NCBI RefSeq assembly: GCF_027489515.1
Contig: NZ_JAIXZS010000017.1
Coordinates: 1 to 37,567, forward strand
Reading direction: 5' to 3'
DNA length: 37,567 nt
Source: Novosphingobium sp.
Lineage (GTDB): Bacteria; Pseudomonadota; Alphaproteobacteria; Sphingomonadales; Sphingomonadaceae
Program-made: the position numbers and the translations under genes
Notes under the pieces: model-generated
Databases searched by the model: none
What the model saw: the letters and a program-made list of their open reading frames with translations, nothing else
What the model was told of the DNA's origin: nothing
Shown here: piece by piece, positions 25,659-34,200 of the stretch
Position numbering within the stretch: position 1 is the first letter of the stretch
Layout of the letters: each line of letters begins with the position of its first letter

Positions 25659-27104
25659 TCAGGGCTCCGTCGGTGATGTCGTCCAGCCCAGCGCGGGGAT
25701 GGTGATCGAACGGCGACCCGAAAGATCCGTGCGGGCGACGATGATGTCGCGCTCTTCCATGTAGCTGAGCACACGCCGCGCCCGGCCGAGCGAGCTGGTG
25801 CCATATACCAGCGCGAGTTCCTGATCGCTCGGGCAGGGGCGGCTCTCGCTGGCGGCGCGTGCGATGAGGAGGAAGGCACCGAGCATGTCGTCCGGCACGC
25901 GGCGTCCGGCCTCGAGCGCGGGGGCCCATTCATCCTCGAGGCCCTCGAAGATACCGGCGCGGGCGGCGGCGAGGCGGCGGGTGAAGCCGGCCAGATCAAG
26001 CGGCGCGTGACGTAGACCGTGCATCCGGCAGCGGACCTGGAAATCCTGGAAGAGCACTGCGGTCGTCTTGCCGGTCGCTTCCTCGTCCGCGACAATGGCG
26101 CGCAAGGCAGCGACCATGACTGGCTCCGGATCGACCGGCTCGGGCGGGTCCTCGGCGACAGGCTCCAGCGGCAGCCGCGCAAGCTCCTCGAGGACGAGCG
26201 TGGCCGGCTGCGGACGCGGGGTCGGGACAGGCGGGGGCAGGGGGGCCTCGGCCTGGCCAGCGAGCAGGAACTCGCGCATGTCGAGCGAGGGCGCGCTCGG
26301 CAGCGGCACCAGCACCGGGCTGCTGCTGCGCGCCGAGGTCTCTACGGGTCCGATCTTCAGCATGACAGGGCGCCGCGCGATGGCGGGGCCGAGCCCGAGG
26401 AAAGTGCCGCGCGCCAGATCGCGGATGGATTCGGCCTGCCGCCGCTCCATCCCGAGCAGATCGGCGGCGCGCGCCATGTCGATATCGAGGAAGGTACGGC
26501 CCATCAGGAAGTTGCTGGCCTCTGCAGCAACGTTCTTGGAAAGCTTGGCGAGGCGCTGGGTCGCGATGATCCCTGCAAGCCCGCGTTTGCGCCCGCGCGA
26601 CATGAGGTTGGTCATCGCGCCCAGGGAGGCGCGGCGCACATCCTCGCTCACCTCGGCCCCGGCGGCGGGCGCGAAGATCTGCGCTTCATCAACCACCACG
26701 AGCGCGGGGAACCAGTGCTCGCGCGGGGCATCGAACAGGCCCATGAGAAACGCCGCAGCGCAGCGCATCTGGCCTTCCATTTCCAGCCCCTCAAGGCTGA
26801 GCACGACTGAGGTGCGATGCTCGCGGCAGCGCCGCGCGAAGTGCGTGATCTCGGCAACGGAATAGTCGATCGCCTCGATCGAAACATGGCCGTAGGGGCC
26901 GGAAAGAGTAACGAAATCGCCCTCGGGATCGATGATGACCTGCTGGACTTCCCCCGCGCTCTTCTCGAGCAGGCGGCGCAGGAGATGCGACTTGCCCGAG
27001 CCGGAATTGCCCTGGACGAGCAGACGCGTGGCGAGAAGCTCCTCCAGATCGACCAAGGCCGCACCCCCGGCGCCGTCGAATCCCATGTCTACCTTGAGTG
27101 TCAT
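25659..27104 (-). CDS. HerA/DUF87-type ATP-binding protein
   Basis: A 481-residue ATPase. It opens with MTLKVDMGFDGAGGAALVDL. The Walker A motif is GNSGSGKSHLLRRLLEK near residue 32. Walker B is in ALVVVDEAQIFAP near residue 136, with the downstream arginine-rich SRGRKRGLAGIIATQRLAKL, typical of HerA/FtsK-like hexameric motors. A Pro-rich linker near residues 290-310 leads to a C-terminal region that may contain a winged helix (GTSSLGRARRVLSYMEERDI). No NurA nuclease partner is next to it, which is unusual for a HerA system. I chose the ATG at 27104; longer starts exist but add low-complexity residues. Its target, DNA or protein, is unknown. Confidence 0.85.
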   Translation of the reverse strand: MTLKVDMGFDGAGGAALVDLEELLATRLLVQGNSGSGKSHLLRRLLEKSAGEVQQVIIDPEGDFVTLSGPYGHVSIEAIDYSVAEITHFARRCREHRTSVVLSLEGLEMEGQMRCAAAFLMGLFDAPREHWFPALVVVDEAQIFAPAAGAEVSEDVRRASLGAMTNLMSRGRKRGLAGIIATQRLAKLSKNVAAEASNFLMGRTFLDIDMARAADLLGMERRQAESIRDLARGTFLGLGPAIARRPVMLKIGPVETSARSSSPVLVPLPSAPSLDMREFLLAGQAEAPLPPPVPTPRPQPATLVLEELARLPLEPVAEDPPEPVDPEPVMVAALRAIVADEEATGKTTAVLFQDFQVRCRMHGLRHAPLDLAGFTRRLAAARAGIFEGLEDEWAPALEAGRRVPDDMLGAFLLIARAASESRPCPSDQELALVYGTSSLGRARRVLSYMEERDIIVARTDLSGRRSITIPALGWTTSPTEP

Positions 27105-27247
27105 CCCGCGCCGCATGGCCTGTTTGCGCGCGGCGGGGCAAGACCCCGACATGGCCTTATGCGGTGAAAACGGTGCGCTGCCACATTGAACAGCTCCTGC
27201 CACGGGAGCGAAACTCGTAGAGCGACACGAAAGAGGGAGATTCGCGG

Positions 27248-28819
27248 GTGAACAAGGCGGTCAGTCTGGGACAGGCCCTGCGCCGTGCCGTGCATTTGCG
27301 CGGCGACGGGGTGGCGGTCATCGACGGGACCAAGACGTTTACCTGGAAGGCTTTTTCCGATCGGGTTGCGCGTCTGGCGGGGGTCTTCTCCGCGATGGGG
27401 CTGTCGCATGGCGGCCGGGTCGTCCTGCTTTCGCTCAACAGCCACCATTCGCTCGAATGCTTCTTTGCCGCGATCCATGCGGGCGGGGCCATCACCCCGC
27501 TCAACCACCGGCTGGCGCTGGGCGAACTGTGCGATCAGGTGGCGGACTGCAAGCCGGACGTGATCGTGCTGGGTGAAGGCTTCAGCGAGCTTCGCGGCGA
27601 TCTGCTGGCGGCGGCGGGCGGCGCGGTGCCGCTTCTCCATGCAGGAGATGGCGAAGCGCCCGCCGGAATGCGCAGTCTCGATGGCCTGATCGAGGGGACC
27701 GATCCGCTGCCCGATCAGGGGCGCTGCGGTGATGATCTTGCGGTCCTGATGTACACCAGCGGCACCACGAGTGCGGCCAAGGGCGTCATGCTCAGCCACG
27801 CCAACTTCGTCGCCAATACCGCCAACACCTATGGCGAACTCGGCTTCGGGCCCGATATCGTTCACTTGCATCATGGCCCGCTCTTCCACGTCGCGGCCGC
27901 CGCGCGGGTGTTCTCGGTGACCCATGCGGCGGGCACGCACGTGCTGCTTCCGCGTTTCGTAGCGGGTGAAGTCATCGCCGAGATAGAACGCACCAGGGTC
28001 ACGCACGCCACGTTTGTTCCCACGATGCTGCGCGCGATGCTCGATGATCCGGCACTCGCGAGCGCGGACCTCTCGTCGCTGCGGGTGCTGTCCTATGGTT
28101 CGGCTCCCATGCCCGAGCCACTGCTGCGGGAGATCATGACAGCCCTGCCCGGTGCGGGGTTCCTGCAGTCCTACGGCATGACCGAGTTGTCACCCGTCGT
28201 GACGATCCTCAATGCCCGGGATCACCTGCCGGAAAACTGGGCGAGCGGCCGACTGCGCTCGGCGGGAAAGCCGGTTCTCTTTGCCGAACTTGGCGTGGTC
28301 GATGCGCAGGACCGCCCGCTGCCACCCGGCGAGGCGGGCGAGATCGTCGCGCGCGGGCCGAATGTGATGTTGGGTTACTGGAACCGGCCTGACTTGACCG
28401 CAGAGGCGCTGCGCGGCGGCTGGATGCACACCGGCGACATCGGCTACTTCGACGATGCGGGCTATCTCTTCGTGATCGACCGGCTCAAGGACATGATCAT
28501 TTCCGGGGGCGAGAACGTCTACTCGCTTGAGGTGGAAAACGCGCTGTCCGCGCACCCGGCGGTTTCGCAGTGCGCCGTGTTCGGCCGCCCACACGAGCAC
28601 TGGGGTGAGGCCGTGCATGCCGTCGCCACCCTCAAGCCTGGCATGGCGACGACGACGCATGAGCTCATCGCGCATTGCCGGGCAATCCTTGCACACTACA
28701 AGTGCCCGCGCACGCTGGAGATCCGGGACCAGCCCATGCCGCTGAGCGGCGCGAACAAGATATCGAAGGCCGCGCTCAAGGAAGAACTGCGCGCCCGTGA
28801 GGCTGCCGGAGGGGCCTGA
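27248..28819 (+). CDS. Acyl-CoA synthetase (AMP-forming)
   Basis: A 523-residue member of the adenylate-forming family that activates a carboxylic acid to its CoA thioester. The P-loop is MYTSGTTSAAKGVMLSH near residues 168-184, with Ser and Ala where Gly and Pro are usual. The A5 motif is SYGMTELSP, A7 is GGWMHTGDIGYFDDAGYLF, A8 is VIDRLKDMIISGGENVY, and the C-terminal Lys is in GANKISKAALKEE. The length is normal. It starts with GTG at 27248, behind AGAGGGAGA. It is the first gene of a plus-strand run with the MAPEG and amidohydrolase genes. The chain length or type of acid cannot be told. Confidence 0.92.
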   Translation: MNKAVSLGQALRRAVHLRGDGVAVIDGTKTFTWKAFSDRVARLAGVFSAMGLSHGGRVVLLSLNSHHSLECFFAAIHAGGAITPLNHRLALGELCDQVADCKPDVIVLGEGFSELRGDLLAAAGGAVPLLHAGDGEAPAGMRSLDGLIEGTDPLPDQGRCGDDLAVLMYTSGTTSAAKGVMLSHANFVANTANTYGELGFGPDIVHLHHGPLFHVAAAARVFSVTHAAGTHVLLPRFVAGEVIAEIERTRVTHATFVPTMLRAMLDDPALASADLSSLRVLSYGSAPMPEPLLREIMTALPGAGFLQSYGMTELSPVVTILNARDHLPENWASGRLRSAGKPVLFAELGVVDAQDRPLPPGEAGEIVARGPNVMLGYWNRPDLTAEALRGGWMHTGDIGYFDDAGYLFVIDRLKDMIISGGENVYSLEVENALSAHPAVSQCAVFGRPHEHWGEAVHAVATLKPGMATTTHELIAHCRAILAHYKCPRTLEIRDQPMPLSGANKISKAALKEELRAREAAGGA

Positions 28820-28909
28820 CCGGTCCTGTCCCAAAAATGCGAGTTGCCGGAGTGCTCGCCCGTCGTCAGCCTTGGCGCAAAGCACAAGGGAAGAGGCGGG
28901 CCGGCATCC

Positions 28910-29314
28910 ATGATCGATCCATACGTCTATGTCGTGATCGTCAGCGCGCTGGCGCTGCTCGCCTATTACTTCACGCTGCTGATGGCTGGGTTGGCGCGCG
29001 GCCGGTTCAAGATCCCGGTGCCCTCGCACAGCGGGCCGGAGGAATACGAGCGCTATGTTCGCGCGCACCAGAACACGCTGGAGCATCTGGTGCTGTTCCT
29101 GCCGGGGATGTGGCTCTTTGCCTATGTGGTAAGCCCGTACTGGGCTGCCGGGATTGGCGCGATCTGGCCGTTCATGCGGGTGCTCTATGCGCGCGGCTAT
29201 CACCGGGCGGCGGAGAAGCGGCTGATTCCGCTCTATATTTCGATGCCGCCGATCTACACCTTCGTGCTCGGCTCGCTGATCGGCGGGATCGTTCGCGTGA
29301 TACAAGGAGCCTGA
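28910..29314 (+). CDS. MAPEG family membrane protein
   Basis: A 134-residue protein with about four transmembrane helices and the MAPEG signature region (EEYERYVRAHQNTLEHLVLF near residues 45-64, with the conserved R-x-x-x-N-x-x-E pattern). MAPEG proteins bind glutathione or lipid substrates and act in lipid mediator or xenobiotic metabolism; bacterial members are poorly known. ATG at 28910 lies behind GGGAAGAGG. Its stop is three bases before the amidohydrolase start, so the two are co-transcribed, and the acyl-CoA synthetase is 90 bases upstream. Confidence 0.88.
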   Translation: MIDPYVYVVIVSALALLAYYFTLLMAGLARGRFKIPVPSHSGPEEYERYVRAHQNTLEHLVLFLPGMWLFAYVVSPYWAAGIGAIWPFMRVLYARGYHRAAEKRLIPLYISMPPIYTFVLGSLIGGIVRVIQGA

Positions 29315-29317
29315 GGC

Positions 29318-31039
29318 ATGGCCGATTATGACCTCGTGATCCGCGGCGGCACGATCGCCGATGGCAGCGGCGGCGATCTGATCGCGGGCGATCTCGCCAT
29401 TGCGGGCGGACGCATCGCCGCCATCGGCGCGTTCAGCGGGCGCGGCGCTGAGGAAATCGACGCCAAAGGACGCATCGTCACCCCCGGCTTCATCGATGTC
29501 CACACCCATTACGACGGCCAGTGCATCTGGGCGGAGGAACTGTCCCCCTCCTCGGCGCACGGGGTAACGGCAGCAGTCATGGGCAATTGCGGCGTCGGCT
29601 TCGCGCCTTGCCGCAAGGCCGATCACGACATGCTGATCAACGTGATGGAAGGCGTGGAGGATATTCCCGGCGTGGTGATGACCGAGGGGCTTTCCTGGGA
29701 TTGGGAGACCTTCCCCGAATACCTCGACAAGGTTGCTGCCCAAAAGCGCGATATCGACGTGGCCGCGTACCTCCCGCACTCGCCCTTGCGTGTCTATGCC
29801 ATGGGTGAGCGCGGTGCTGCGCGTGAACCTGCGACCGAGGCGGACCTCGCGCTGATGCGGCATCTCACTGCCGAAGCGATCCGCGCGGGCGCAATCGGCT
29901 TTGCCACCTCGCGGCTTTCGATCCACAAGACCGCCGATGGCGGCGCGATCCCAACGTTCGATGCCGATATCGCCGAGCTTGAAGCAATTACGCGCGGCAT
30001 GGGCGACGTGGGTGCAGGCACCTTCCAGGTTGTGCTCGATGCCTTTGTCGGGTGGGACAAGGAATACCGCGTGATCGAGCGCGTGATCGCCGCGAGCGGA
30101 CGCCCGGCCACCTTCACGTTGGCTTCGGGCAACGATGCGCCGCCGCGCTGGCGGCGGGTGCTCGAAAAGCTGGAGGCGACCAATGCTGCGGGCGGGGTTG
30201 CGCACGCGCAGGTCATGCCGCGCCCGATTGGCCTCATCGCGGGGCTGGAACTCACGGTCCATCCCTTCGTGCTCTGCCCGAGCTGGAGCAAGATCGCGCA
30301 CCTTGCGATCCCCGAACAAGTCGCCGCGATGCGCGATCCGGCGCTGCGGGAGGCGCTGCTGACGGAGGATTTCGAACCCGGGCATCCCTTCAATGCCCTC
30401 GCGCGCAACTGGCGCTGGCTGTTCCCGCTCGACAATCCGCCGGATTACGCGCCGCCTGCGCACATGAGCATGGCGGGCCAGGCCGCCGCACGTGGCTGCA
30501 CGCCGCAGGAGATCGCCTACGACCGGATTCTGGAGACGGATGGGCGCGGGCTGTTCCTGGCCGCGCTGGGGAACTACGAGAACGCGACGCTCGACAGTGC
30601 ACACGAGATGCTGAAGCACCCCTATTGCGTGCCCGGCCTCGGCGATGGCGGCGCGCATTACGGCGCGATCTGCGATGCGAGCTATTCGACCTATCTGCTC
30701 ACCCAGTTCGTCAAGGGTGAGGGGCCGCTGAAGCTCGATCTGGCCGAAGCGGTGCATTTGCTGAGCCAGAAGGCCGCACGGGCGGTCGGGCTGAATGATC
30801 GCGGCCTGCTGAAGGTTGGCGCGCGAGCCGACCTCAACGTGATCGACCTCGACGGTCTCTCGCTGCACTTGCCCGAAGTGGTGCGCGATCTGCCCGCCGG
30901 CGGACGGCGACTGCACCAGCGCGCGAGCGGCTACGAGGCCACGATCGTCGCCGGCGAGGTGATCCGGCGTTTTGATCAATCGACCGGCGCGCGGCCGGGC
31001 AAGTTGATCCGCGGGGCCGGATACCGGTCCGCCGCCTAG
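29318..31039 (+). CDS. N-acyl-D-amino-acid deacylase-like amidohydrolase
   Basis: A 573-residue metal-dependent amidohydrolase of the D-aminoacylase/amidohydrolase 3 group. It opens with DYDLVIRGGTIADGSGGD. The metal-binding motif is GFIDVHTHYDGQ near residue 58, followed by the family-specific VMGNCGVGFAPCR near residue 87. The late catalytic Asp region is GLGDGGAHYGAICDASYSTY, and the C-terminal beta-sandwich closes with LKVGARADLNVIDLD. Members cleave N-acyl-D-amino acids or cyclic amides; the exact substrate is open. It lies three bases after the MAPEG gene. Its TAG stop overlaps the stop of the convergent SDR gene. Confidence 0.9.
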   Translation: MADYDLVIRGGTIADGSGGDLIAGDLAIAGGRIAAIGAFSGRGAEEIDAKGRIVTPGFIDVHTHYDGQCIWAEELSPSSAHGVTAAVMGNCGVGFAPCRKADHDMLINVMEGVEDIPGVVMTEGLSWDWETFPEYLDKVAAQKRDIDVAAYLPHSPLRVYAMGERGAAREPATEADLALMRHLTAEAIRAGAIGFATSRLSIHKTADGGAIPTFDADIAELEAITRGMGDVGAGTFQVVLDAFVGWDKEYRVIERVIAASGRPATFTLASGNDAPPRWRRVLEKLEATNAAGGVAHAQVMPRPIGLIAGLELTVHPFVLCPSWSKIAHLAIPEQVAAMRDPALREALLTEDFEPGHPFNALARNWRWLFPLDNPPDYAPPAHMSMAGQAAARGCTPQEIAYDRILETDGRGLFLAALGNYENATLDSAHEMLKHPYCVPGLGDGGAHYGAICDASYSTYLLTQFVKGEGPLKLDLAEAVHLLSQKAARAVGLNDRGLLKVGARADLNVIDLDGLSLHLPEVVRDLPAGGRRLHQRASGYEATIVAGEVIRRFDQSTGARPGKLIRGAGYRSAA

Positions 31040-31824
31040 AAGATCGAAGTCCCCATTCCGCCATCGACCACCAGCGACTGGCCGGTCACGAAACTAGCCT
31101 GCGCGCTGCACAGCATTGCGACCAGCGCGCCCAGATCCTCGGCATCGCCGAAGCGCCCGGCGGGAATGCGCACGGCTTTGACGAAGGCGGCGACTTCCTC
31201 GTCGTAGGTGCGGCCATTGGCGGCGGCGCGCGGGTTCATCATCTCCTCGATCCCCGGCGTGTGGTGCATTCCGGGCAGAACCGAATTCACGGTGACGTTG
31301 AACCGGGCGAGCTCCTTGGAAATCGCGTGGCAATAGTTGGCGAGCGCGGCGCGCGGCGGGCCTGAAAGCACGCGCATCGCTGCGGGATACTTGGCGGCGC
31401 CGGTGCTGATATTGACGATGCGGCCCCAGCGCCGTTCCATCATTGGCCCGCTCACTGCCTTGATATAGTCGATCGGGCTGAGGAGCGCGGTCGCCACCGA
31501 GCGTTCGAATTCCTCGCGCGAGACGTCACGGAAATCGCCGGTGAAGGGCGGCGGCGCGCAGGTCGCGACGAAGATATCGGGATCGGGACAGGCGGCAAGG
31601 ATGGCGGCGCGGCCTTCGTCGCTGGCATGATCGGCTTCGATGGCGTGGACCTTGGCGCCCGTTTCGGCGGCAATCGCGGCGCAGGTCGCGTCCAGTCGTT
31701 CCTTGCCGCGCGCGGAGATGAACACTTCGGCGCCCTCGCGTGCCAAGGCCAGTGCAGCGCCGCGCCCCATGCCCGCGCTGCCGCCGTTCACCAGCGCCTT
31801 GCGCCCTGCAATCTTGAGATCCAT
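31036..31824 (-). CDS. SDR-family oxidoreductase with a non-canonical active site
   Basis: A 262-residue short-chain dehydrogenase/reductase-like protein. The cofactor loop is ALVNGGSAGMGRGAALALAR (near residues 10-29), and the family end motif FVTGQSLVVDGGMGTS is intact. The catalytic region is altered: Ser140 is in IVNISTGAAK, but the expected YxxxK is replaced by SGPPR (Ser154, Arg158) before AALANYCHAISKEL. The NNAG motif is also altered (VATCAPPP). Some SDR subfamilies show a similar SNGAR in this place, so it may be a distinct subgroup or a non-enzymatic member. ATG at 31824 diverges from the enoyl-CoA hydratase start. The gene ends in CTAG shared with the convergent amidohydrolase. Confidence 0.88.
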   Translation of the reverse strand: MDLKIAGRKALVNGGSAGMGRGAALALAREGAEVFISARGKERLDATCAAIAAETGAKVHAIEADHASDEGRAAILAACPDPDIFVATCAPPPFTGDFRDVSREEFERSVATALLSPIDYIKAVSGPMMERRWGRIVNISTGAAKYPAAMRVLSGPPRAALANYCHAISKELARFNVTVNSVLPGMHHTPGIEEMMNPRAAANGRTYDEEVAAFVKAVRIPAGRFGDAEDLGALVAMLCSAQASFVTGQSLVVDGGMGTSIF

Positions 31825-31959
31825 CGCCAGATCCTCTTCCGTGATGCGCCAGCCATCCCGTCTTGCGCCGTTTGCGTATACTGGCGATTCTGCTGGCGGA
31901 CAGGCTGGCGCCGTCGGTGCATTACCTTGGCCTGATGGGGCGAATAGAGGAACGCAACG

Positions 31960-32820
31960 ATGAGTGAAGTGCCGGAGTTCGAGGACATCCGCTACGACAG
32001 GCCCGCCGCGCGGGTGGCCCGGATCACGCTGGCCCGGCCCGACAAGCACAACGCGCAATCGCTGCGCATGCTCTACGAGATCAACGACGCGCTCGACATC
32101 GCGATGGAGGATGACGAGATTAACGTCGTGATCTTCGCGGCGGACGGCAAGAACTTCTCCTCTGGCCACGATCTCTCCGACCGCGTCCGCATTGGTGATC
32201 TGCGTCCGCCGATCCTCGGCTTTGGCGGGTATCGGCATGCCGGGCCGCAGGGGCACATGTCGCGCGAGCAGGAAGTCTATCTCGGCTTCTGCTGGCGCTG
32301 GCGCAATCTGCCAAAGCCGATCATCGTACAGGTGCAGGGCAAGGCGATTGCGGGCGGACTGATGCTGATCTGGCCGTTCGACCTGATCATCGCCTCCGAC
32401 GATACCGAGTTTTCCGATCCGGTGGTCGCCTTCGGCATGAACGGACACGAATTCTTCGTCCACGCGTTCGAGCTGGGCCACCGCAAGGCCAAGCAGATGC
32501 TGTTCACCGGCGAGCCGATCTGTGCGGCGGAAGCCAAGACGCTCGGCATGGTCAACGAAGTCGTACCTCGCGCGGAGCTGGAAAGCTTCACCCTCGCGAT
32601 GGCCGAGAAGATCGCCTCTCGCCCGGCCATCGGGCTCAAGACCGCGAAGATGAGCGTGAACCAGTCGATGGACGCGCAGGGGATGTGGAATGCGGTCCAG
32701 TCCGCGTTCAACCTCCACCAGTTCGGCCATGCCAACAACTTCGCGCTGCACGGCCAGTTGGTGAATCCGGAAGGTCTGGAGATCATCAAGCGCGAGGCGC
32801 GAGCGAGCCGAAAGGACTAG
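31960..32820 (+). CDS. Enoyl-CoA hydratase/isomerase family protein
   Basis: A 286-residue crotonase-fold protein. Near the N-terminus it reads VARITLARPDKHNAQSLRML. The first oxyanion-hole region is FAADGKNFSSGHDLSDRV near residue 59. The second is KPIIVQVQGKAIAGGLMLIW near residue 117, followed by DLIIASDDTEFSDPVVAFGM. An insert near residues 80-110 makes it slightly longer than classic hydratases. The residues at the usual Glu positions are not obvious, so it could be an isomerase or hydrolase instead. ATG at 31960 has AGAGGAAC upstream. It is divergent from the SDR gene and probably shares regulation with it. Confidence 0.92.
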   Translation: MSEVPEFEDIRYDRPAARVARITLARPDKHNAQSLRMLYEINDALDIAMEDDEINVVIFAADGKNFSSGHDLSDRVRIGDLRPPILGFGGYRHAGPQGHMSREQEVYLGFCWRWRNLPKPIIVQVQGKAIAGGLMLIWPFDLIIASDDTEFSDPVVAFGMNGHEFFVHAFELGHRKAKQMLFTGEPICAAEAKTLGMVNEVVPRAELESFTLAMAEKIASRPAIGLKTAKMSVNQSMDAQGMWNAVQSAFNLHQFGHANNFALHGQLVNPEGLEIIKREARASRKD

Positions 32821-32977
32821 ACCTCGAACAGCAGCCGTGCGGATCAACGGACTGGGCCGCAAGTGACCCGTCAGGCACCGAAGATGCTGCTGGCTGGGAA
32901 GAGCGCGAACGGTTAATGTCGCTTTGCGGTTCGGGCTTTTGTGCAGCCTTGCCGCCAGCAGGGCAGGGGCAGCTCAG

Positions 32978-33655
32978 GTGACCGGATCGACAACGAAGAC
33001 GCGCGTTCTGCATGCCTTGCTTCCGGCCGGGCATGATGCGCAGCCGGCGCGGTGGCAGCAGAAGAAAAGTGCTCGCACGCGGCTGCGCATCATTGAGGCG
33101 GCGATCGATTGCCTCGTTGGAACCGGCTATTCCGGCCTCACCACGCAGGCGGTGGTAGAGCGCACCGGTGTCTCGCGCGGGGCCTTGCACCACCATTTCC
33201 CGACGCGGATGGACGTCGTCGGGGCTGTGGTTGAGCACGTGTTCTATGAACGCATGCGCCTGTTTCTCGAAGACTATCTTGCGGAGATGAAGGACGCCGC
33301 GGAAGCCGACCGGCTTGAGATCGCGACGGCGGCACACTGGCGCAGCGTGCAGACGCGCGAATATGCCGCCTACCTCGAGCTCGCGGTCGCCGCGCGGACC
33401 GATGCGGAGCTCGATCAGTTCTTCGGCCCTGTCGCGCGGCGCTATGACGAAGTCTGGATCACCGAGATGATCGAGGCGTTCCCGCACTGGCGCGACCAGT
33501 GGGAGCGGATGAAGCTCGCGAGCGATTTCGTCAACGTGCTGCACATGGGTCTGCTGCTGCAGCAGCCGGTGTTCGGCGAAGCGCGCACGCTCCGCGCGCA
33601 GCGGCTTTCGATCGAAGTGCTGCGGCTGATCTATGCCGGCAACATGGTAGTCTGA
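32978..33655 (+). CDS. TetR-family transcriptional regulator
   Basis: A 225-residue regulator. The N-terminal helix-turn-helix is RLRIIEAAIDCLVGTGYSGL followed by TTQAVVERTGVSRGALHHHF near residues 30-70, typical of TetR. The C-terminal ligand-binding domain is all helical. I chose the GTG at 32978, preceded by AGGGGCAG; a TTG at 32924 would add 18 residues. It lies 157 bases after the enoyl-CoA hydratase gene and just before the convergent EthD gene. By position it most likely controls the surrounding acyl-CoA genes, with a thioester or fatty acid as inducer. No copy of a shared palindromic operator could be identified nearby. Confidence 0.9.
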   Translation: MTGSTTKTRVLHALLPAGHDAQPARWQQKKSARTRLRIIEAAIDCLVGTGYSGLTTQAVVERTGVSRGALHHHFPTRMDVVGAVVEHVFYERMRLFLEDYLAEMKDAAEADRLEIATAAHWRSVQTREYAAYLELAVAARTDAELDQFFGPVARRYDEVWITEMIEAFPHWRDQWERMKLASDFVNVLHMGLLLQQPVFGEARTLRAQRLSIEVLRLIYAGNMVV

Positions 33656-33661
33656 GGTTCT

Positions 33662-34015
33662 CTAGACCGGCATTACGGAGCGGTGCTGCTCCACGCGGTA
33701 GACCCGCATGCGAGGACGGTCGAACAGGCGCTCCTCGTCTTCCGTGATTTCGCGGCGGGTTTCAGGATCAGCCATGGCGGCAAAGCATTCGGCCATGGCC
33801 GTCTCGTCCGGAAACTCGATTTCCATCGCGACATCGAAATCATGCTCGATATCGCTGCCATCCATCGGATGCAGATGTTTGCGTTCATAGCGGATCGCCC
33901 AGGGGCCAAGGACCTTCTCGCCGATCAGGCGGTGGTGCGTTTCATAGTAGGCGATGAAATCGGCCTTGCTCATGCCGGGGCGGCGCTTGAGCAGGGTGAG
34001 GATGGTCACGGACAT
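33662..34015 (-). CDS. EthD domain-containing protein
   Basis: A 117-residue protein of the dimeric alpha/beta barrel EthD type. The signature is MSVTILTLLKRRPGMSKADF followed by IAYYETHHRLIGEKVL (residues 21-36), and a second half has FDVAMEIEFPDETAMAECFA near residue 60. EthD-like proteins occur next to catabolic genes for ethers, polyketides and aromatics, though their reaction is seldom known. ATG at 34015 has AAGGGAAG upstream. It is convergent with the TetR gene, six bases apart, and probably belongs to the same catabolic neighbourhood. Confidence 0.85.
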   Translation of the reverse strand: MSVTILTLLKRRPGMSKADFIAYYETHHRLIGEKVLGPWAIRYERKHLHPMDGSDIEHDFDVAMEIEFPDETAMAECFAAMADPETRREITEDEERLFDRPRMRVYRVEQHRSVMPV

Positions 34016-34200
34016 CGGCGCTTCCCTTGTTCCGGCCGCCGCCGGCCCGGCCGGTCGGTGCGGCCCAAAGTCTAGCCGAAGCTGCGCACCGCCGCGGCTG
34101 GCGAATAGGCTAGGCTCGCACGCATGTAATCGGGCTGCCCAACCGTATCGCTGAAGAGACGGGACCGGCGGCGGTGTGGCAGATTACGCGATCGGTGCTG

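Noticed and set aside
28190..30979. Very long minus-strand open frame (929 codons) opposite the acyl-CoA synthetase, MAPEG and amidohydrolase genes
   Set aside because: It spans three well-supported genes on the other strand and shows no recognisable domain.
31825..32862. In-frame upstream extension of the SDR gene into the region opposite the enoyl-CoA hydratase
   Set aside because: The SDR family N-terminus begins at 31824; the extension is antisense to the hydratase gene.
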